From contig JASFXZ010000002.1 of assembly GCA_032209605.1 (NCBI GenBank), positions 56,794,431-56,858,430 on the forward strand: a DNA stretch of 64,000 bases, given 5' to 3'. Source of the DNA: Mactromeris polynyma (Eukaryota; Mollusca; Bivalvia; Venerida; Mactridae). The translations under genes and the position numbers were made by a program. Positions 56,139 through 64,000 of this stretch are shown here, piece by piece; the stretch's first letter is position 1; every line of letters starts with the position of its first letter. The notes under the pieces are model-generated. The model was given only the letters and a program-made list of their open reading frames with translations. It searched no databases and was not told where the DNA came from.

Positions 56139-58106
56139 TATATACAAGTGGGTCCGGTTTCTGGTGTCGCCTTTATTTCACAAACCCATTTATCATTTTA
56201 TCCCCTTTTAAGAAAATCTCATTTTAAGGTCTGAATCTTTAACGAGTTACGAGTTTGTATAATTGAGAATTACCCTGTTTAGCTTAGTTCTCCAAGTGAG
56301 TACTTGTTTATCGATATGTTTGTGTATTGATCATATTGGACCGTATTTTCTTCAAGTGTCGCATGTCATATTGTGCGGAACGAATGTCACACTGTTATAT
56401 CTTATTTCCAACATTTCCTTTTGATAGATAGCCTTGAGTTCGTCCTGTGATTTAACAACCTTGGCGACCGGAAATTTGTTTATTTTCTGCGTCTTATAAG
56501 AACAAACTCAAACATAGACTCACGTTTTAACGTCTTGTGTTATATTCAATGTACTTGAATAAATAATTAATTTGTTCAAGTCGTGAACCAGAGATATCAA
56601 CAAATAGGTGTGAAGTAACTAACTTCAAGTATTATATACTTTGTCATCCAGGATTCCGCATCTGTCATTGATCGTGTGGGCAGTATATTGTTTAACAATC
56701 TCACCAATATGAATTACATCTGTATTACACCCAATGGTTATAATCAGTTTACACATAGGTTGTCACTACAATGGACTACTAATAATAATACTGTACGTAT
56801 TTTGGATCCAACAAAATAATAATTTAATTGGTTGAGAATACCAATATTGTGTACACTGTGTCTATTGGTCAATATTTTCCTAAACATATTTTCATTGGCT
56901 TACCACATAACAACTTGTTTACATCCGTTCTCAAGTAAACAAAACATACCTATATATACACTTGTAAAGATTTACGCGACTATTGTCGCTGAGATAGAAC
57001 TTCGTAAAGAATACAAACAGCTACAAATGTAAATATGCTATTAAGTTAAAAACGCTTTAAATGAAGATTATGTTGTATCAGTCTGTTTGTTTTTTTGATA
57101 ATATAACTGTTGTATTCTGAACACGAAATACACCCTTGTCCGTTTATTTGTTTCGCAATATCTATGTAGTAGGCCTATGTATATGTAACCCGTTGACAAT
57201 CAACATCCGCGTAAACAATTGACTGGTTCCGAGCACAGCAGCTGTCATATCTGAGATAACCGTTAGGTTCACAGTATGCTTGTTTTTCGCAAGTTCCCGT
57301 CCATATATGTCGCATAATATTGTAAATAGTGTCTTTTAAAAAATGGTATAAAATTGGTGATAAAATCGAGTCGAAATTTGCACAAACCACGCCCACAAGC
57401 GCACGCACGTGCACATACTGAGTAGACAATTCAGCTCGAAGCAGAGTTATATAATTCACGAGCTGGAGACCGACACTCGATGCGTATGTATAAATATTTT
57501 CTTCAAATATCTAGATATTTATGATAAATATTGATGACCATTCTCATCGTGTACTTGTTTCTCTGAGCATTTGTATGAAAGTATTTAACCCATGCCTGAT
57601 AAATATTTTACTTTCATATCCTACCAAAGACCATTGTCTATACCAACACAAAACATCAGGCCCAAATGGGTGTCGTTACAGACAGGTCTAACTGTAATAT
57701 CACAACACATGTATTGGCCGTGTGTAGGACTTGGAGATACGTGCAATTTGTGCTCCATTCAACACTCAAACTTACTTTATGCACTTCTTATGGAGATAAA
57801 ATCAAGAAACACAGTCGGCATTTTTTGGGCACCGTCATAACAAAGGTTACTATAATATCATATACATACTTTTACAATAATAACTTGCCAAGTAATGATA
57901 GTTATAACGACATTTATCAACCGAACCTTGTAATATAGCTGAATTTCTCTGCCAGATTAAAAACATAAGTGTAAAGTTTTCTGCTGAATATAACTTGCAC
58001 ACATCTATACAATCAGGTGGAATATTTTGTCTTGGATACGTTTTTCTAACGTAATGAGCGTCAGTTAGAGTAAAATATTCACCACGAATATCTTAAGTGA
58101 TATCTG
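56139..58106. other. Intergenic; dispersed repeat and a Cys-rich frame
   Basis: AT-rich. Contains a copy of the CCAAT-bearing repeat (56864-56930) and an uncalled minus-strand frame with cysteines at 57175-57305. The 3' UTR of the 649-codon gene should be at its right end; no clear AATAAA close to the stop was seen. Confidence 0.5.
56864..56930 (+). repeat. Dispersed repeat with inverted CCAAT boxes
   Basis: ATTGGTCAATATTTTCCTAA...TTTTCATTGGCTTACCAC; same family as 29554-29620. The similarity continues into TTGTTTACA. Confidence 0.55.
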
Positions 58107-60056
58107 TCATCGCCGTTTTCCCCGCTTATTAAACAGGATAGATTTTGATGACATTACGGATGACCTGGCTGCCATTCTACGTCTCCAAACCGTCATTGTC
58201 TCATCCAATTGCTTATCCTGTCGTATCTGCTGTCGTACTATGTTCACACTATCTAATCTTGACTCCATTTTTGTTGGCGCCTGAAAACCAAGCTTCTGCT
58301 CCACGCCGTTCATTACTACGTAATCAGACCTTTTGCCAGTCGCCTTGTCAACAACCGCTTTGAATTTCGCTATAGCAGACGCTGCAGTCCCAACAGACGA
58401 TAATGAAAGTTTACTTTCACTTCGTTGCAAAGTATCTAAACCACGTGAGTGTACGTCTTGTGCAGACATTCGGAGGCCGTCGCGTGAAACACTTTCCAGT
58501 CGAGACTGCGGTAAACTTCCGGACATAGATCGGGACATATCGTCAGCTGAAGATTGTCGCTTAAATACGCCACTCGTTTCCGAACTTCCGCTGACCGTTC
58601 GTTGTTTATCGGTATTACCCGGTGAAAGGACCAACCTGTTTCCAAATTGTTTAGCAATCCCAGAATTACTTGTAACACCAGCAGATAAATTGACAGAGTC
58701 TCCTGGTTGTAATTGACCATTCGTAGACGTATGGGAATCAGGTTTGATGAAGGCTACCTTGCTGTGAGGTCTACGCGTAGCATCATTTGTGGCGCTAGTT
58801 GAAGAACTGGTCAGCATATCTCTTCCATTAAAACTGTCATTTAAACCTCTGGAGCTACTGACGGACGTAAGAATTGACCTCGGTCTTGGGTTGTTAGCAT
58901 AAGCTATGCTGTCTATATCGTCTTTTGTTGTACATGAACCATGTACTGGTGTTTCCCCTCTGCTTACGTCGTGGGTATGCGATAATCTGGAGCCAAAATT
59001 CCTTTCTTGAAATGCGGACTTACTTCTGACGCAATCGTTTATATTGTTGATCATTGGTTCAGTCTTTTCAGCCAACTTCATCGCACTTTTTGGTCTTGGC
59101 GTATTGGAAACAATGCGGAAATGTCGAGTTTTCCGATCTCTGGCGTTTTGATATATCTCAGAAATTGTAGTTCGTTTTGCATCAATACCTTTTAAACTCT
59201 TTTGTATCGGAACTCGGTTGTTAATCTTCATGTCAGATGAAATTGTCGGCGTTTTGAAGTCTGTAAGTTTACGTACCAACGCCAGTCTTTCATATAAAGG
59301 GTCATATTCGTTTTTTGATTTCAGAGGATCAAACGCCACTGTGTCTGATTGAACAGCATCATGATTGACTCGAATTGGTTTAACTATAAAGCGACCGTCT
59401 CTGTGCTTAAGTTTGGCTCGGACCTTTCCATGGGAGATTTTGTTAAACGAACCTTGACCGACAAAGATCTTTCTGGAAGAACTTAGTTCTGATTTACGAT
59501 CAAGAACTCCCACAACTGTCGTTTTAGACACACCGCTGACCTGTGAGAGACCTGCATCACTCAGGTCGTCATCTTCATCATCTTCACCACCAAGCTCCTG
59601 TCTATGTACATAATCATCGTCGACACCATAACCTGCTGTTTTAGGCCGATTGAGATCAGTATGTGGAATCATTTGAGTTCCGCTGGGAGCAGTTAGGGGT
59701 CTTACAACATGATCTTCATCTGGTATAATGTCCAGACCCCATGGCGTGTTGTTTCTGGACTCTAAACCCCCGGTTGGTGTAGAGCTAACGTTCGTTCTAC
59801 GTGCGAACGGATCACAGACAGATCGATATAATGAGAATCTTAAATGTCTCATTTTTTCTTCGTGCAGTGACCGGAGTTCTTTCTTCATCACTTTCACCTC
59901 TTTCATGTGCAAACTCATATTTGTGACAAACTCCTTATACAGCATGTTACATCTCTCCATGTACTCTTTGTGTACGGCGTTAGGCAAACCCAAGTTACCA
60001 TCAGACATCGTGATGTCATACCCAAAGTCACGTGCAAGACCCTCATCCGTTGTCAT
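58107..60056 (-). CDS. Unknown Ser/Arg-rich protein, 649 aa, one coding exon
   Basis: Uninterrupted 649-codon frame ending in TGA, C-terminus KRGKRR. No signal peptide or membrane segment. Residues about 28-78 (from HKEYMERCNMLYKEF to EEKMRHLRFSLYRS) could form a coiled coil. An acidic stretch GGEDDEDDDLSD lies at 156-167. RP-x-(S/T) motifs recur: RPLTA at 119, RPKTA at 137, RPKSA at 321 and RPRS at 391. Such motifs are common in cilium- and microtubule-associated proteins, but that link is only suggestive. Residues 360-560 are Ser/Thr-rich and probably disordered; 565-649 is more regular (ASAIAKFKAVVDKATGK, then LDETMTVWRRRMAARSS). A splice acceptor (AATTACAG) sits seven bases before the ATG, so a 5' UTR exon probably lies farther right. 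I do not recognise the family. Confidence 0.82.
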   Translation of the reverse strand: MTTDEGLARDFGYDITMSDGNLGLPNAVHKEYMERCNMLYKEFVTNMSLHMKEVKVMKKELRSLHEEKMRHLRFSLYRSVCDPFARRTNVSSTPTGGLESRNNTPWGLDIIPDEDHVVRPLTAPSGTQMIPHTDLNRPKTAGYGVDDDYVHRQELGGEDDEDDDLSDAGLSQVSGVSKTTVVGVLDRKSELSSSRKIFVGQGSFNKISHGKVRAKLKHRDGRFIVKPIRVNHDAVQSDTVAFDPLKSKNEYDPLYERLALVRKLTDFKTPTISSDMKINNRVPIQKSLKGIDAKRTTISEIYQNARDRKTRHFRIVSNTPRPKSAMKLAEKTEPMINNINDCVRSKSAFQERNFGSRLSHTHDVSRGETPVHGSCTTKDDIDSIAYANNPRPRSILTSVSSSRGLNDSFNGRDMLTSSSTSATNDATRRPHSKVAFIKPDSHTSTNGQLQPGDSVNLSAGVTSNSGIAKQFGNRLVLSPGNTDKQRTVSGSSETSGVFKRQSSADDMSRSMSGSLPQSRLESVSRDGLRMSAQDVHSRGLDTLQRSESKLSLSSVGTAASAIAKFKAVVDKATGKRSDYVVMNGVEQKLGFQAPTKMESRLDSVNIVRQQIRQDKQLDETMTVWRRRMAARSSVMSSKSILFNKRGKRR

Positions 60057-60063
60057 CTTCGTT

Positions 60064-60071
60064 CTGTAATT
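60064..60071 (-). promoter_or_regulatory. Likely 5'-UTR splice acceptor of the 649-codon gene
   Basis: Minus strand reads AATTACAG|AACGAAGATG. If used, the ATG would be at the start of the second exon, a common arrangement. The upstream exon was not found. Confidence 0.45.
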
Positions 60072-60384
60072 ATTTAAATGTTAATCTTAACATCAATAAG
60101 TGCAACTAGTGTTATTTAAGGTAAAATTTAAAAATGTACATGTTGCATATATTGCAAGGCAGTAGTCTTTTTTATAAACTAGCCTCATATGTTTGTTGAG
60201 CACTGAACCACAGGGTTCCTTCTCAAACTTTATATTCCTTTTATATCGTAAACATGTAGAATGCGTGAATACGGTCCCTGTGGGCTTACACTATTATTGG
60301 AACAACAATCTGAATGATGTCATAACTGTAGCAATCAAAGATTTAGCTATGTGTATCATGCATATAATCTATTACCAGAATACT

Positions 60385-60850
60385 TACTATGGTTCCCCTG
60401 CTCACGGAATACAAGTTAAGTGTGTATATACATGTACGTGTTACTCTCGGTTCTTACTAGGGTTCCCCTGCTCACGGAATACAAGTTAAGTGTGTATATA
60501 CGTGTTACGCTCGGTTCTTACTAGGGTTCCCCTGCTCACGGAATACAAGTTAAGTGTGTATATACGTGTTACTCTCGGTTCTTACTAGGGTTCCCCTGCT
60601 CACGGAATACAAGTTTAGTGTGTATATACGTGTTACTCTCGGTTCTTACTAGGGTTCCCCTGCTCACGGAATACAAGTTAAGTGTGTATATACGTGTTAC
60701 TCTCGGTTCTTACTAGGGTTCCCCTGCTCACGGAATACAAGTTAAGTGTGTATATACGTGTTACTCTCGGTTCTTACTAGGGTTCCCCTGCTCACGGAAT
60801 ACAAGTTAAGTGTGTATATACATGTACGTGTTACTCTCGGTTCTTACATG
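60385..60850. repeat. 64-bp minisatellite, about 7 units
   Basis: Unit GGTTCCCCTGCTCACGGAAT, ACAAGTTAAGTGTGTATATA, CGTGTTACTCTCGGTTCTTA, CTAG. The first and last units have an extra CATGTA (ATACATGTACGTG). It begins about 330 bp upstream of the ATG of the 649-codon gene, in its presumed 5' intron or promoter. Confidence 0.94.
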
Positions 60851-63800
60851 GTTATGAAAATGTAATTTACCAAACAAATGGAACCAACAAATCGACGTTA
60901 TATGTGTGCAATAGGAGAATCTCATTGAAACAAATAATGTACATGTATTATTGAAACAGTTAGCGATACAATGATATCTTCTACCTTCATTTAACAAAAA
61001 TCTAACCAACTACCACTGTCGACGTGTTTTAGCATTATAACATACACGTTGTCATGGTGATGTGTGAATACCAATCTCCTCCAACTTAGGTCCGATAGAA
61101 GTTGTTTTGTGACTTTGTGAGACCTGGGTGGCGTTCCAGAATGACAGAATACATGTTGTAATTATGTATTAAGTAAGTTGCAAGTTTGTTAATTTCTGTA
61201 ATTAAATGGTTGCAGATCGCGTTAAGATGTTCTTAGTATTGAAAATTAGTGCTACATTACCTTGTGTCAATTCACAAATTTTCTGATGCAAGTGTAGATC
61301 CAATTTGAAACACAATTTGAGAAGATTATCTTTCAGTAGCAATTAACACACTTATAGAATTGATCCCATGTATTGGTTACTACACTCTCTACTGAAACAT
61401 TTGTGAAGTATTCAATGCTTCTAGTGATTACTATAATACTAATCCCCACACCAGATTATCTGAGCTGACTTTTCTTTTTCAAGCGATTAGTATCACAATT
61501 ATGAACAGTTTAAGGTCTGGGAATTGAACTCGAAGCGAGAGTTCGCGGTTGTGTTTGGGAAATGTCCAATCAAGTTACATTTGGCAGCAGACGACACGTG
61601 TGGTTGTATGAGTTTTGAGTCAGGAAAAGAATTATTTTCTGTGCAAGATGCACAAAACACTTAAAAAGAAACAATTTAATCATATAAATGTAATAATATT
61701 TATACATTTATGGCAGTTTTTACGTAAAAAATGCGTTATATGATTAGCAATAGAAACCGGACCCAGTGTATAAAACATAGAACTATTCTTAAACAGTAAA
61801 ACTGATTAAAAACTAGGTAAACTTGGGGGAAAATGCGAAATGTTTCATTACACAACAGTGCACTACAGTCATAACAATAAGTACGACAATACAGTACATG
61901 TATATACATAATTTTCTAACACACACAAAATGATGCACCGTATGTTTTGATGTTCAGTCAGACTTCGTTTATTCGACTTCGTCGGGTCTGAAATTTTATT
62001 TCAAATAATACATGGTTTCGAACAACCCATTTCAAATCTACGTTCCTATGAAGATGCATTCCGTTTACCAAGGGAATAAATACCAAGGGGAAACATATTG
62101 TTTATACGGACGATGAAACTTAAATGTGTGCACATTCATAGTATTGGTGTAACTAAACACTTTCAAAGATTGATATGTGTGATAATGGTAATTAAAAAGT
62201 GTTTCTGTCATGAATGAATATGCAGTAATGTTCGAGCACTAAGTTAATTCAGAGTAAGAATCTCAGTAGTGCGCATGAAGGAGGAGAAGGAGGCTCGTTC
62301 TAGAATTGCCCAGTGTTTAATAAAATGTTCAATATTTTCCGCCGATTTCAGAAATGTTCTGGACAATTCCGGACCAGCCCGAAGGACATTTGCAATTTTA
62401 ATATGGAAGATGCTTTATATATAGAGGTGAATGCACATAACAAGAGTGTGTGTACTTAAATTTAAAACTGAATGTACAAGTAACTCATTAACAAGCATCT
62501 AATTATACAGTATAAATAACACTAACGTTGGTTGTCTATGATACAGGGAAAGTTGAGAAACAAAAATGAGTTGTCATTTGTTCTGTTGCTGACTTGTAGA
62601 GAGAATACATAAAACTGGGGCCGCTATATCCATATTATATGCGTCAGTAACAATAACTCTGGTGATGATTGTTTACAAAATGACTACAGTAATCATGTAT
62701 GAGTTGTCGCCCACAATTCAACATATGGTAGGCCAACGTAGCCACATAAATGTTCACACAGAAATACAGCAATCCTGAGTATACAGAAACAGGAGAAGAG
62801 GGGGAATAAGTGCATATTATGATGCACATGTTAAAGTATGGGATCTTCTCTGGTCAATGGGACGGGTGTCCCGTGAACTAGATAGGATGTGTCCTTCTTG
62901 TATACTCATCTCCTTCGTAACAAGTACCGAACTTTCGAACACAATTATTATTTCCAATAGAATAAGTGGAGATCCTTATATTTTGTTCATTTTATAAAAA
63001 AGCGCACAGACATAAATTCTCTAATTTTCACAACAAGTACCATATATTTAACTTACCCCAATGCAAAAAGCAATCGTTTAAGATGACACATCCTCAAAAA
63101 ATATGTGGTTAATATTAAAAGTTATTCCATAAACGGGGATCAAACAATCCCAGTTAAAGAAATTTTCAGAGCATTAATACTTCATAACTTTTTCAAAACA
63201 AGTCGGTAATTTTCCGCTTCATTTTTTGATATTTTCATCGAAGTCTAATTGTACTTAATACACTTTCATGTCAATTAAATATTTTAAAAAGCCTGCTGTG
63301 AAGAACAATCAAGGCTTACATAATCATGTAGATGTGTAAAGATCAACTAAACAAATGATGTAGATCACGCCAGCATGTCATGTTTTGTGTACACACAAGT
63401 CGTCTATTTTACCCAGCACAAGCGTGTGCATAATATAAATTAAGTAGGTCAGATCAATGTCTTTATTGTCTGTGTGAGACAAGGGTTTGGCATCAATTTT
63501 ATTCTGAACATGAATTAGCATTCAAAAATGTCGGAAGAGGCTGGCTAAATCTTTGAAGTATAAATATTTTTGGGTGACAGACAGTTGTAATCTCATTGTG
63601 TTTATTACAAATTGAGATCACAGACTAATATGACCTAATCATTTCAATTATCAAAGGCACTAATTCTATCAAACAGGAAATAGCAATATGAATTAACACA
63701 TATAATAAAGACCTCCTGGGGTTTTATGACTCTTGTGTTTTTACAGCTGACACCTAGGGCAATTTTCAATTACAGTAGTGACCAGTAGAACTGATCTGCC

Positions 63801-64000
63801 GAGGGCGTGGTTTATGAATTGCAAAACAATAGGCATCCACCAATCAAATTAATTAAAATACAAGAAAAGCAATTAATAACTGTCAATTATCAATTCATAC
63901 GAGAACACAGAAATGGTTTAAAAACCATTGAAACTAAATGACCAGCCAGCCACGAAAGACGTCTAAAAATAATTTATGGATTATAGCGCTATGTCCCGTT
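60851..64000. other. No gene recognised
   Basis: About 3.1 kb of AT-rich sequence with no supported exon, repeat array or MITE that I could identify. It may contain the promoter or first exon of the 649-codon gene. Confidence 0.5.

Noticed and set aside
58145..60069. Plus-strand frames of 62-127 codons opposite the 649-codon gene, and a 94-codon minus frame at 58436-58720
   Set aside because: Shadows of the long frame with no independent support.

Overview
This is animal nuclear DNA: AT-rich, intron-bearing, sparse in genes and heavily loaded with tandem repeats and short transposon relics. The gene content (a spliced SMOC-type matricellular gene, 7SL RNA genes), a tRNA-derived SINE with a conserved-looking central block, and the abundance of MITEs and minisatellites fit a lophotrochozoan invertebrate, most likely a mollusc. 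That assignment is an inference; the sequence does not name the species.

Layout. (1) 1-17.8 kb, minus strand: six exons of one secreted protein gene that I identify as a SMOC (SPARC-related modular calcium-binding) homologue. In transcription order they encode a Kazal domain, one thyroglobulin type-1 domain, a very basic linker, the two halves of the EF-hand EC domain and an acidic/serine-rich tail. All five introns between them are phase 1. The signal-peptide exon (to the right) and the 3' end (left part or off the edge) were not found. Its introns hold several minisatellites, one of which carries a CRE and an E-box in nearly every 35-bp unit, and several MITEs. (2) 17.8-42.8 kb: no convincing gene. 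It contains large minisatellites (27, 36, 19, 49, 70, 12 and 47 bp units), a Tc1-like MITE, and members of two TA-flanked MITE families. (3) 42.8-49.7 kb: a composite of two abutting inverted repeats. The first has arms that each carry a complete 7SL/SRP RNA gene. The second has arms carrying a MITE. Both spacers contain the same cassette: a 41-bp minisatellite, a unique-looking flank and a tRNA-derived SINE. (4) 52.1-60.1 kb, minus strand: two single-exon protein genes (472 and 649 codons), head to tail, that I do not recognise. Both are hydrophilic and carry RPK(S/T)-type motifs. A 34/38-bp minisatellite lies between them and a 64-bp minisatellite lies just upstream of the second. (5) 60.9-64 kb: nothing recognisable.

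The genes do not form an obvious pathway. SMOC proteins act outside the cell, tuning BMP signalling and binding heparan sulfate. The SRP RNA is the scaffold of the particle that targets secreted proteins to the ER. The two unknown proteins look intracellular. The strongest observations are the short SMOC architecture (one thyroglobulin domain instead of the usual two plus SMOC domain), the inverted pair of near-identical SRP RNA genes inside a recently built repeat, and the repeat landscape itself: about 15% of the window by my count is minisatellite.
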